Assembly: GCA_002841375.1 (NCBI GenBank)
Contig: PGZO01000007.1
Span: forward strand, 62,001 to 126,000
Origin: Firmicutes bacterium HGW-Firmicutes-7
GTDB lineage: Bacteria > Bacillota > Clostridia > Lachnospirales > Vallitaleaceae
Reading direction: 5' to 3'
Length of the DNA stretch: 64,000 bases
The first letter of the stretch is position 1, and every line of letters starts with the position of its first letter. The notes beneath the pieces are model-generated. The model saw nothing but the letters and a program-made list of their open reading frames with translations. It had not been told where the DNA came from and ran no database searches. This document shows positions 35,524 to 43,373 of this stretch, one piece after another. A program made the translations under genes and the position numbers.

Positions 35524-36512
35524 TGCCATTGTCTTCCTCACAATTTAAAATAATCCTTCGGGAATATGATTATAAAAGAACTAAAAACGCTCAATTACTG
35601 CGCAGCAGACAAGTTGAGGTTAACGAAAAAATTAGTTTGATTCAAGCGTTAGACGCAAAAGTAGTAGCAAAAGGAATCGAAGCTTCCAAACTTATAATAA
35701 AAGAGCCCTTTAATAGAGACGTTCATTTAAAAACCTTAAAACTAGAACTTAAAGCACTAAAAGAAGAAAAAGAGAATTTATTAGAAAAATATGGATATAA
35801 TAAAACCTACCTAGATCCAATTTATGATTGCGAACTATGTCAAGATACTGGATATATTCACAATAAAAAATGCAAGTGTTTAAAGCACGCACTAATTGAT
35901 GTTGCTTATGAACAATCTAATTTAAAAAGCATATTATTAAAAGAAAACTTTTCAACATTTTCTTTTGATTATTATTCATCAAATAAACTTCAAGGCGTAG
36001 GTGCTTCCCCTTTAGATAACATTAAAGGCGTCTACAGCAGATGCAAGAAATTTACCGAAAGCTTTGATAAAGAATTTTCTAACTTAATTCTTTTCGGGCA
36101 GACTGGTCTAGGAAAAACCTTTCTTTGCAATTGTATTGCAAAAGAACTACTAGATACCTCTCATTCCGTGCTTTATTTATCTGCTTTCAAATTGTTTAAG
36201 CTACTAGAAACTTATCGTTTTAAAAATGATGATCAAGAAATCACCTATGATGATATTGATGATATTTACACTTGTGATTTACTTATAATTGACGACCTTG
36301 GTTCAGAGGTAATCAATTCCTTTACAAGCTCAGAATTGTTTAGCTGTTTAAATACACGCCTTTTATCAAAAAAACCAACCGTTATATCAACAAACCTACA
36401 CCCTTCAGGGTTATCAAAATACTATTCTGATCGAATTGTATCTAGAATTCTAGGTGACTTTGTTGCTTTACAGTTGGTCGGCGCTGATATAAGACTTCAA
36501 AAATACAATTAA
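35523..36512 (+). CDS. DnaC/DnaI-type helicase loader ATPase
   Basis: AAA+ helicase loader, 329 aa. The N-terminal coiled region is followed by a Cys cluster (YDCELCQDTGYIHNKKCKCLKH, residues ~101-120) that probably binds zinc, as in DnaI. Walker A is FGQTGLGKTFLCN near 193, Walker B LLIIDDLGSE near 255, then sensor region STNLHPSGL. With the upstream DnaD-like protein it should load the DnaB-type helicase. Confidence 0.92.
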   Translation: MPLSSSQFKIILREYDYKRTKNAQLLRSRQVEVNEKISLIQALDAKVVAKGIEASKLIIKEPFNRDVHLKTLKLELKALKEEKENLLEKYGYNKTYLDPIYDCELCQDTGYIHNKKCKCLKHALIDVAYEQSNLKSILLKENFSTFSFDYYSSNKLQGVGASPLDNIKGVYSRCKKFTESFDKEFSNLILFGQTGLGKTFLCNCIAKELLDTSHSVLYLSAFKLFKLLETYRFKNDDQEITYDDIDDIYTCDLLIIDDLGSEVINSFTSSELFSCLNTRLLSKKPTVISTNLHPSGLSKYYSDRIVSRILGDFVALQLVGADIRLQKYN

Positions 36513-36535
36513 CTAAGACGCTAGCGTCAAATTTT

Positions 36536-36609
36536 GCACGTATAGCTCAATTGGATAGAGCATCCGGCTTCGGACCGGAGGGTTGTGGGTTCAAGTCCTA
36601 CTACGTGCG
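36536..36609 (+). tRNA. tRNA-Arg (anticodon TCG)
   Basis: Acceptor stem GCACGTA (36536-36542) pairs with TACGTGC (36602-36608), discriminator G. Anticodon arm TCCGG-CTTCGGA-CCGGA places TCG at positions 34-36. T-arm GTGGG-TTCAAGT-CCTAC. CCA is not encoded. Its 3' half is the attachment site of the adjacent element; integration leaves the tRNA intact. Confidence 0.95.
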
Positions 36610-36614
36610 TTAAC
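36568..36614 (+). repeat. Attachment-site repeat, tRNA side (47 bp)
   Basis: Bases 36568-36614 are repeated exactly at 38179-38225. The repeat runs from the anticodon loop of tRNA-Arg through its 3' end plus GTTAAC, the classical target of tyrosine integrases. Confidence 0.9.
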
Positions 36615-36720
36615 AAAAAATTAACGGTTTTATAGACTTTTCATAGACCTTTATCTTAAGATTTAAGTGTTTAATGTGTCGTTAAATATTTTTAACTATA
36701 TCTTATAAAGTTAATAGTTT

Positions 36721-36734
36721 TCCAGACGTCTGGA
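36721..36734. repeat. 14-bp perfect palindrome
   Basis: TCCAGACGTCTGGA inside the mini-element, 35 bp before the large nested palindrome; possible protein-binding site or recombinase site. Confidence 0.7.
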
Positions 36735-36768
36735 TATGAACTTTTAACGGACAGAAAATTCCATCTTG

Positions 36769-36872
36769 ACAGTAGGAACCCACGCATATGTTTTCCAACT
36801 CGTGCCAACACGCCCGAAAGGGAAGAGACGGTCGAGTTGCCCCTAGCAGGCTAACATATGCTAACCTACTGT
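36769..36872. other. Nested palindrome / structured origin-like element (104 bp)
   Basis: Three nested perfect stems: ACAGTAGG/CCTACTGT (36769-36776, 36865-36872), GCATATGTT/AACATATGC (36784-36792, 36853-36861), CAACTCG/CGAGTTG (36796-36802, 36833-36839), plus an inner CCC-GAAA-GGG hairpin (36813-36822). It is more GC-rich than its surroundings. Either strand could fold into a branched RNA or a cruciform; oriT, a rolling-circle origin or a small RNA are the main options. It overlaps the stop codon of the 55-aa gene. Confidence 0.7.
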
Positions 36873-37033
36873 AAAGACGGATTTTTCAAAACGTCCTCTA
36901 TAAAGCCCAATCTAACTAAAAACTCCCTCAAAGCAATATTTACTAAAGATTTTTTTGTTATATCCATCTCATTGGATAGTAAATCCAATATTTCCATATT
37001 TCTATCTGAAATAGACGTATTTAAACGTTTCAT
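36866..37033 (-). CDS. Small ribbon-helix-helix-like protein (55 aa)
   Basis: Translation MKRLNTSISDRNMEILDLLS... continues NEMDITKKSLVNIALREFLV and ends near GFIEDVLKNPSLQ. A short N-terminal strand followed by two helices with a KKSL turn resembles CopG/Arc-type DNA-binding proteins. GGGGTG lies 8 bp before the ATG. Its stop is inside the large palindrome. Its role could be control of element excision, copy number or mobilisation; this is inference. Confidence 0.6.
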   Translation of the reverse strand: MKRLNTSISDRNMEILDLLSNEMDITKKSLVNIALREFLVRLGFIEDVLKNPSLQ

Positions 37034-37155
37034 TTGTATACACCCCTTAATTTTATTAAATTAGTTATAAAGGGAATTATAGTGAGGTTTTATAACCCCT
37101 TTATAACCATCTATAACAAAGGAGCCTCACAACACCCTTATTATCAATTTTAAAT

Positions 37156-37200
37156 CAGCCCCAGGGACTTGAACCCCGGTGTATGCCTTTAGCTGTAATC
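37156..37200 (-). pseudogene. 3' tRNA fragment inside the mini-element
   Basis: On the minus strand CGGGG-TTCAAGT-CCCTG forms a T-arm, followed by GGGCTGA as a 3' acceptor strand. No matching 5' half (TCAGCCC at the right distance) exists upstream, so it is only a tRNA 3' portion. It does not match tRNA-Arg and may record an earlier insertion in another tRNA gene. Confidence 0.55.
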
Positions 37201-37329
37201 CTAGGATACTCTAACTAAATCTTGTTTATCTTTTAATAACGAAATTAGCTCTAAACATTTCTTGCGATTTTTAAATTCTAAGTCTAACAAAATAAACATT
37301 TCTAAATATCCCAATATGTAATAATCCAT
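37201..37329 (-). CDS. Hypothetical 42-aa protein
   Basis: Starts MDYYILGYLEMFILLDLEFK and ends KDKQDLVRVS; a GAGG precedes the ATG by 8 bp. It is divergent from the 64-aa ribbon-helix-helix gene, and the three palindromic operators lie between the two. Not recognised; it may be a short regulatory or toxin-like peptide, or not be translated. Confidence 0.4.
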   Translation of the reverse strand: MDYYILGYLEMFILLDLEFKNRKKCLELISLLKDKQDLVRVS

Positions 37330-37368
37330 ATATCATACCTCACTTATGCAATTTTGGTTATACTTCAC

Positions 37369-37478
37369 AGTGAATTCACTTTGCAATCATAATTATACAG
37401 TGAGTTCACTTTAATGTCAATATGAAATATTGATTATTTATGATATTTAATGTATTATAGTTTCATAGTGAATTCATA
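37369..37478. promoter_or_regulatory. Three palindromic operators and promoter of the 64-aa RHH gene
   Basis: AGTGAATTCACT (37369-37380, perfect palindrome), AGTGAGTTCACT (37399-37410) and AGTGAATTCATA (37467-37478). A rightward promoter TTGATT (37430-37435), 17 bp, TATTAT (37453-37458) lies between operators 2 and 3. Operator 3 is at the likely transcription start. This is a typical layout for autoregulation by the ribbon-helix-helix protein downstream. Confidence 0.7.
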
Positions 37479-37537
37479 TATATTAATTGTCATTTACTTA
37501 CGTGATCTATAAATTCATAAATAAGGAGTATTATAAT

Positions 37538-37732
37538 ATGGCAACTGATAAAAGACCTTTTACAATGAGAATGACAAACGAAAACTTTAACAAGATAAAA
37601 TATATAGCTGAATCGAATAAACGTTCAATAGCAATGCAAATAGAGTACTTAATTGAACAAGAAATAATAAAGTTTGAATCACAATATGGTTTAATAACAA
37701 TTAATGACATAAACGATTCTAACAAACTATAA
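37538..37732 (+). CDS. Arc-like ribbon-helix-helix DNA-binding protein (64 aa)
   Basis: The ATG at 37538 has AAGGAG 9 bp upstream; earlier in-frame codons are not convincing. MATDKRPFTMRMTNENFNKI gives the beta strand, KYIAESNKRSIAMQIEYLIE the two helices of an Arc/MetJ-type repressor (Arc itself has a similar SKRSxNxE turn). A strong terminator follows at 37761. It probably represses its own promoter and that of the divergent ORF through the AGTGAATTCACT sites. Confidence 0.8.
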   Translation: MATDKRPFTMRMTNENFNKIKYIAESNKRSIAMQIEYLIEQEIIKFESQYGLITINDINDSNKL

Positions 37733-37760
37733 ATATAATTAAATTGATACCTAAATGAAC

Positions 37761-37804
37761 AAACGCCACTCCTGTGGGAACCCACGAGGAGGAGGCGTTT
37801 TTTG
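37761..37804 (+). terminator. Terminator of the 64-aa RHH gene
   Basis: AAACGCC with GGCGTTT plus CTCCTGTGGG with CCCACGAGGAG, then TTTTTT. One of the strongest hairpins in the window. Confidence 0.92.
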
Positions 37805-37891
37805 TTTTCTCATTTTTAGTTACATAACCTTACAATTAGTGAGATTTTATTAATCATATTCCTATTATTAAAATTATTAATCGGTACCCAC

Positions 37892-37982
37892 TAACACAAG
37901 TAGTCTCCAAAATACATTGATTATTCAACATATTTAAACCCTTACTTGTGTTACAGCCCCCCCTATTAGTAAGGAGGGGGGC
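37892..37982. repeat. 11-bp inverted repeat and C/G-run hairpin at the element's right part
   Basis: TAACACAAGTA (37892-37902) and TACTTGTGTTA (37943-37953) are perfect inverted copies 40 bp apart. Directly next is a hairpin of C-run and G-run (37956-37964 with 37971-37982) and a further C-run at 38008. In the 37805-38178 stretch I see no gene. Confidence 0.65.
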
Positions 37983-38178
37983 AAAGTTAAACTCTAAAGT
38001 CTACTTGCCCCCCTTGGTGAACTTATTGAAAACAAATTCATAAAGTTCACTACAACATATTCGATTAAGATAAGTATACATATTATGCATTATCTTGTCA
38101 ATATTCACACTTCTATATATATTTATGGGTCATACCATGTAAACCGATTCATAATTAACATTTTTTCCCAATAACTAA

Positions 38179-38225
38179 CTTCGGACCGGAGGGTTGTGGG
38201 TTCAAGTCCTACTACGTGCGTTAAC
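38179..38225 (+). repeat. Attachment-site repeat, distal side (47 bp)
   Basis: Exact copy of 36568-36614: the 3' half of tRNA-Arg from the anticodon loop on, without the 5' half. Its last base is the first base of the complement of the sbcC-like stop codon. Confidence 0.9.
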
Positions 38226-40801
38226 TAATACAAATTTACTACATGTAAGTCTTCAACAATTCTTTTTATAACCTTTGATTCTCTTTTATGGCAAGTAAAG
38301 AGGATTATTTGACGGTTTAGCTTTGACAAATATTCTAACATCTTAATCAAACGTCTTTCATCGTACTGAACAAAACTATCATCTAAAATAATCGGTACCG
38401 CTTGGCAGCTATTAACAACCTCTGCGATACTTAACCTTAGTGCAAAATACATAAGGTCTATTGTTCCTGCACTTAAATCATCAATCCTTACTAATTTGTT
38501 TAATTCATTGTCCACTACTGATATTTCCATGTTTGCGCTTACTTTTACGTCTGTATACTTGTAGTCCGTAGCTATAGATATAACTTTAGATATTTTTTCA
38601 TTCAACCTCGGTGCAAAATTATCTTGAATATTTCTTGATATGTGTCTTATGGCGTCTTCTATAATATTATAGGTGTTGAGCTTAAACGTCATTTTGTCAA
38701 ACTCTTCGTAATTTTTGCTTAATTCTTCATCAATTTGCGATGAGCTTCTAACGCGATTCTCCTTCTCGGCAATTGAGGTGATAATCCTGCTAATTTCTTT
38801 ATTTTCATATACTATTTCATCGTTAAGCTTCTTTAAGTGTTCTTCTAGTTCATCATAACTTCCATCAACATCAACAGCTTCATCTTCCGTTAGCAAGCTA
38901 AGGTCTTGTTCACTTTCAATTAATCCATCATTATCTACTTCCTCAGCGCTTTCAATACTTAAATAGGATTTACCCTCTGTCATTTGAGCAAAAAGATATT
39001 CTTTGTTTTTTATTTCCTGTTCTATCTCCTTATATGTATCAAATTGATCAAGCGTACTCTTTAACACTTCCATTGAGCTTATTCCTAATTTCTTCATAAG
39101 CTTTCCAATTCTATCGGTATCATCATCTATAATTCGTTGTTGTTCTTTAAGCTTTTCATTTTCTTGATTGATCCGTCTTTCTAAAACTTCCTTTTCTTCT
39201 TCTAATTGTCTTGCTTTCATATAATTTTCTTCGTACAATAGTTCTTCTCTAATGGTTTTATCTCTTAATAGCTTAAGTCCATCCACATTCTCGCACTCAT
39301 AATTACTCAAAAGCAATTGTTGGCGTTCTTCAATATCCTTAACTCTTTTTATGGAATCACTTTCACTTTCTAATAACTGCTTTGTTTTGTTTTCTAAATC
39401 TCTAAGTTCAATTTTTTTATTTTTAGTACTTGACCATAACAAAAGCGTTACAACGAGCATCAGCAAAATCCCAATTAAAGTCACGAAAGAAAGATTTTTA
39501 CCTGTTGTTAATATCCCAAATAAAACTGAATTATCTTTTATCCGAATACTACCTATTGTTTCAAAAAGCTTAATTAGTCCTAATAATACAGTAATGAATA
39601 AGGATAAAGTGTACATAGCTTTAGTACGACTTACCTTACCTTTAATTTTCCCAGTTTCATTCTTTAACTGTTCAACGTTCTCTGGTTCAATTGTCTGTCC
39701 TGCGTACTTTTTGCTATTTTCAAATTCCTCATATCTATATACATCTCTTGATATTTTTTCTGAAGTACCGATTTCAATAATAATGCTATCAATTTGATCA
39801 ACCTCATTTTCAATAGAAATCTTCTTTTGAATCATGTCTGAAATTTTTTCTTGCTCCTCTTCAAAAGCCTTTTTGTAGAACTCCCTATTATTCATTTTAA
39901 TAATAATATCATTAACTTCTTCCTTTGATATATTTTCAAAGGCATAATATTTTTGTATATCAAGCTTATGTGCATTGATTTCTTCTCTAATTTGATGAAC
40001 TTTTTGATAACTTTCTTCTGAGTCCTGCTTTTTAAGAAATATCATTTTCTTTTCTATATGCTTTTTCTTTTTTTCTAAATCATGGATATCCTGAGCTAAT
40101 TTATTTTCAGTTAATTTTAGTTGCTTAATTTCTTCCCATATTTTAAGTGTATCAACCTTCTCACTTTCTATATATTCAATGGTTTCTTTTGTTTTGCCAT
40201 AATTTGATTTTTTACTTCTTTCTGTTCCAATTGCTGCTTTTCTTTCAGATAACGTCTTTAGAATATTATTAACTGACACATCCACTCTTTTTGTATCGCC
40301 AAGATTAATAATATTATCTTTAATCTCACCAATTAACTCTTCTGTTGTTTTGCTTTTCATTTGCGTTATGCTAATTGTATTTTGATACGCTGCTAAGTTC
40401 AAACCTAAATGATTCAAAGCAGGTTGATAGGTTTTTGTCACTGAATCATAAGGATAACGTTCCGAAATATTTTCTCCTGTTACCTCATCAAATATTTGAA
40501 CAGAATCTCGATTCTTCATGAAATTTCTTTCAATCCTAAGTTCTCTACCATCTTCAATAATCATTACGCCTGAATAATCAGTTGCATTTTCCCAAGGAAA
40601 ATATTTATCATAGGTTTCACTTGTTTTCTTGGTCTTAATATTTGGCTTGTAAAAACCATAAAACATTCCCTCGATGAACTGATGAATGGTGCTTTTTCCT
40701 GATTCATTTTCTCCAACTATGAGATTTAGCCCGTCCTTTAATTCTATCGTTGTATTTTGAAATTTACCAAAGCTTTTGATCATGAGCCTTCTAATATTCA
40801 T
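38225..40801 (-). CDS. YhaN/SbcC-like AAA ATPase
   Basis: SMC/Rad50-like ATPase of 858 aa. Walker A LIVGENESGKSTIHQFIEG near residues 27-45; long coiled coils; a membrane hairpin with two TM segments in the middle (about 395-415 and 440-460); C-terminal signature LSAGTIDLMYFALRLS and Walker B PIILDDSFVQYD. The membrane segments point to the YhaN branch rather than classical SbcC. It overlaps the phosphoesterase gene by 4 bp; together they resemble a Mre11-Rad50-type nuclease. Confidence 0.9.
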   Translation of the reverse strand: MNIRRLMIKSFGKFQNTTIELKDGLNLIVGENESGKSTIHQFIEGMFYGFYKPNIKTKKTSETYDKYFPWENATDYSGVMIIEDGRELRIERNFMKNRDSVQIFDEVTGENISERYPYDSVTKTYQPALNHLGLNLAAYQNTISITQMKSKTTEELIGEIKDNIINLGDTKRVDVSVNNILKTLSERKAAIGTERSKKSNYGKTKETIEYIESEKVDTLKIWEEIKQLKLTENKLAQDIHDLEKKKKHIEKKMIFLKKQDSEESYQKVHQIREEINAHKLDIQKYYAFENISKEEVNDIIIKMNNREFYKKAFEEEQEKISDMIQKKISIENEVDQIDSIIIEIGTSEKISRDVYRYEEFENSKKYAGQTIEPENVEQLKNETGKIKGKVSRTKAMYTLSLFITVLLGLIKLFETIGSIRIKDNSVLFGILTTGKNLSFVTLIGILLMLVVTLLLWSSTKNKKIELRDLENKTKQLLESESDSIKRVKDIEERQQLLLSNYECENVDGLKLLRDKTIREELLYEENYMKARQLEEEKEVLERRINQENEKLKEQQRIIDDDTDRIGKLMKKLGISSMEVLKSTLDQFDTYKEIEQEIKNKEYLFAQMTEGKSYLSIESAEEVDNDGLIESEQDLSLLTEDEAVDVDGSYDELEEHLKKLNDEIVYENKEISRIITSIAEKENRVRSSSQIDEELSKNYEEFDKMTFKLNTYNIIEDAIRHISRNIQDNFAPRLNEKISKVISIATDYKYTDVKVSANMEISVVDNELNKLVRIDDLSAGTIDLMYFALRLSIAEVVNSCQAVPIILDDSFVQYDERRLIKMLEYLSKLNRQIILFTCHKRESKVIKRIVEDLHVVNLY

Positions 40802-41895
40802 CCGTTCACCTTCTCACTTAGCAAAATATTAAGTCCTTCATATAAAGCATCTTTAATTTGAGGGTCATCCAACCCTTTTTCTTCCATATATTCAATAAAA
40901 TCTCCAATCAAATTTCCTTCATTGTTTCTTTTAATACTTTCTATATCATAGTTGCTTTGAGTTTGATCAATAACCTCACAGTAAAATACCTGTGTCTCTA
41001 GTAGCTCTTTAATTATTTCCTTGTTTATAACAGTCTCTTCATCCTTAATTCCTTCAATAATTAATCTATACATTGAATGAACTTTCAACTCTTTTTTTAT
41101 TTCTTTCAAAGACATTCCTTTTATTTGTTCAAAAGACATATCTGGGTTAATGGTAATTGTTTTTATTTCAAAACTTCTTTTTGCTATTGGCCTAAAGCTT
41201 ATAGCCACTTGTTTTTCTTCAATAACGCCTACTATAATCCCATGCGTGCCTGTTTCCTTAAAATCCAAAGGCTCTGGGCAACCACTATACGCAAAGCCTT
41301 TGCTAATATCCGGCTTATGAATATGTCCTAATGCAATATAATCAAAGCCTTTTTCCTGAAGTTCATAAATATCTAACGGTAAATAAGCGCCTTGTGTATA
41401 TATATCACCATGAAGCATTAAAATATTCGTTTTTGCATGATCCTCAATAATAAGCTCTTCAAAGCCCATAGACCGAATTTCTTTCTTGTTCCAGCTAAAA
41501 CTATAAATATCGATATTTAAATTCTCAATTGAATATTTAGTTAAGTGCTCGTCAAATATGTGAACATTATCACTCCAGGTAATCATATTATAGCCTGATG
41601 TAGAATTAATAAGGGCATCATGATTTCCTGCACAAATAATAATCTGAATTTCTTTAAGTTCCTCGAACTTCTTCTGAAGGTCTTTTAATTCACTGATTTC
41701 TACATACTCGTTTTCAAATAAATCACCCGCAATTAGCAGAAATTGAACACCTTCTTCTTTACATACTTCTAATATGTTAAAAAAGGTCTCTTTCACTTCT
41801 GCTCTTCGCTTCAGCCCTAATGTAAAGCCAAAGCTAGCTGCTCCAAAACTTCTGCCTATATGAATATCTGCAGTATGCACAAATTTTACGCTCAT
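40798..41895 (-). CDS. YhaO/SbcD-like metallophosphoesterase (DNA nuclease subunit)
   Basis: Calcineurin-like phosphoesterase of 365 aa with the metal ligands in FVHTADIHIGRS (residue ~8), IAGDLFEN, CAGNHDA, MLHGDIYTQG and ALGHIHKPD. A C-terminal capping domain follows. It is the Mre11-type partner of the ATPase encoded directly downstream. Confidence 0.92.
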   Translation of the reverse strand: MSVKFVHTADIHIGRSFGAASFGFTLGLKRRAEVKETFFNILEVCKEEGVQFLLIAGDLFENEYVEISELKDLQKKFEELKEIQIIICAGNHDALINSTSGYNMITWSDNVHIFDEHLTKYSIENLNIDIYSFSWNKKEIRSMGFEELIIEDHAKTNILMLHGDIYTQGAYLPLDIYELQEKGFDYIALGHIHKPDISKGFAYSGCPEPLDFKETGTHGIIVGVIEEKQVAISFRPIAKRSFEIKTITINPDMSFEQIKGMSLKEIKKELKVHSMYRLIIEGIKDEETVINKEIIKELLETQVFYCEVIDQTQSNYDIESIKRNNEGNLIGDFIEYMEEKGLDDPQIKDALYEGLNILLSEKVNG

Positions 41896-41907
41896 GTTAA
41901 AACCTCC

Positions 41908-42981
41908 TTAGTTACCAAATCTAACGCCAACTTTACTTGCTGTACTAATTAATTCTTCATTTGGGTCTACTAGCTTTAACTTACCAGCTATTTCTCTTAA
42001 TGGTGTTGCTTTTGTTTTATTGTTTACTATAGAAATTGTAATTCCATATTTTTTTTCTGCAATCATTTCAGCCGCAAAGGTTCCTAAAGTAGTTGATAAC
42101 ACACGGTCATATGGCGAAGGAGAGCCTCCTCTTTGTTGATGTCCTGGAATTGTGACCCTTGTTTCTAAGCCTGTCCTCTTCGCAATTTCACTCGCTAATT
42201 GATATGAGGCTGAGTAATTAGGTGTTAAATCTCTTAACTTCTTAAGCTCTTTCTTACTCATCATAGCTTCCTCTTGCGTCATTGCACCTTCTGCAATTGC
42301 TAAAATAGAAAAATTCTTTCCAGCTGTTCTTCTATTTTCAAGTGCTTCAAATACCTTTTCTTCATTATATGGTATTTCTGGAATAAGTATAATATCGGCG
42401 CCTCCAGCTATACCCGCATATAACGTTAACCAACCAGCCTTATGTCCCATTAGCTCAACTAGCATAACACGATCATGGGAATCAGCGGTCGTGTGTACTC
42501 GATCAATTACTTCGGTAGCAATATCTACTGCGCTGTGAAATCCAAATGTAATATCTGTACCCCAAATATCATTATCAATAGTTTTTGGTAGTGCTATTAC
42601 ATTTAACCCTTCTTCTCTTAGTAGGTTAGCATTTTTATGGGTGCCATTTCCACCCAATGTAACAAGACAATCCAGCTTAAGTGCTTCATAGGTATTAACC
42701 ATATTTCTCACTTTATCAATATTGTCCTGTTCAATAACTCTCATTTGTTTATATGGGGTTCTAGATGTACCTAGAATCGTACCACCCCTAGTCAAAATGC
42801 CCGAAAAATCAAACTCGTTCATTTGCTTGTGCTTATTATATATTAACCCTTTAAAGCCGTCTTCAATTCCAATAATTGAACAATCAAACATACCAAACGA
42901 TGCTTTCGCAACGCCTCTTATTGCGGCATTAAGCCCTGGGCAATCTCCACCACTTGTAAGAATACCAATTCGTTTTTCCAT
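41908..42981 (-). CDS. pfkA: 6-phosphofructokinase
   Basis: Phosphorylates fructose-6-phosphate in glycolysis. Motifs: GILTSGGDCPGLNAAIRG, TLGGNGTHKNA, ALPKTIDNDIWGTD, MGHKAGWL, and PGHQQRGGSPSPYDR. At the two donor-selecting positions it has Gly (GGNGT, equivalent to G104) and Lys (PKTIDND, equivalent to K124). ATP enzymes usually have G/G and PPi enzymes D/K, so the phosphoryl donor is not certain; the usual GGDG aspartate is Asn here. 357 aa is slightly longer than bacterial ATP-PFKs. Confidence 0.9.
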   Translation of the reverse strand: MEKRIGILTSGGDCPGLNAAIRGVAKASFGMFDCSIIGIEDGFKGLIYNKHKQMNEFDFSGILTRGGTILGTSRTPYKQMRVIEQDNIDKVRNMVNTYEALKLDCLVTLGGNGTHKNANLLREEGLNVIALPKTIDNDIWGTDITFGFHSAVDIATEVIDRVHTTADSHDRVMLVELMGHKAGWLTLYAGIAGGADIILIPEIPYNEEKVFEALENRRTAGKNFSILAIAEGAMTQEEAMMSKKELKKLRDLTPNYSASYQLASEIAKRTGLETRVTIPGHQQRGGSPSPYDRVLSTTLGTFAAEMIAEKKYGITISIVNNKTKATPLREIAGKLKLVDPNEELISTASKVGVRFGN

Positions 42982-43148
42982 GGAACCTCCATCTATATAG
43001 GTTTTATCTTATTATTATATCATAATTTGTTGCAAAAACGCATTTTTGCACATTAGAATAATATAGGTAATTTTGGCTACTTTTTGCATAAAGCATTGCA
43101 TTTTTTTGGTTATACTGTATTATATATTATATAAAATATTATTAATTA

Positions 43149-43338
43149 ATGAAAAACGGCTTGGTAAATTAATTTTTATAGATACATAATATGCCGCTTT
43201 TCCAATTACTTATGCAAAACATTACTAATAAAATGAAAAACGGCTTGTAAAATTAATTTTTATAGATATTAACATGCCGCTTTTCCAATTGCTTATGCAA
43301 AACATTACTAATAAAATGAAAATCGGCTTGTAAGTTAT
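43149..43338. repeat. 83-84-bp tandem repeat (two full units plus partial third) upstream of gntR
   Basis: Units begin with ATGAAAAACGGC at 43149, 43233 and 43316. Each holds AACGGCTTG and ATGCCGCTTTTCC, a possible imperfect hairpin, and TATGCAAAACATTACTAATA. They fill most of the 390-bp gap between pfkA and gntR. Confidence 0.85.
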
Positions 43339-43373
43339 ACTAATCGATATAAAAAAGTTAGCAGGTGAAACCA

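Larger units (their letters stand above)
36615..38178. mobile_element. 1.56-kb tRNA-integrated mini-element without integrase
   Basis: DNA bounded by the 47-bp direct repeats. It holds a nested-palindrome structure, two ribbon-helix-helix genes on opposite strands, a 42-aa ORF, a 3' tRNA fragment, three palindromic operators, a strong terminator and a GC-run hairpin. No recombinase, replication or packaging gene is visible. It is either a remnant or a non-autonomous element moved by a helper integrase. The flanking chromosome (dnaC-like gene and tRNA left, sbcC-like gene right) would be directly joined without it. Confidence 0.75.

Noticed and set aside
36858-37064. 68-codon rightward frame in the mini-element
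   Set aside because: It is antisense to the 55-aa ribbon-helix-helix gene, which has a better start, ribosome site and fold.
37892-37982. Possible CRISPR or integron-type repeat array
   Set aside because: Only one inverted pair and C/G runs; no regularly spaced repeats or cas genes anywhere in the window.
36536-38225. Prophage
   Set aside because: The element is 1.56 kb and has no structural, lysis or recombinase genes.
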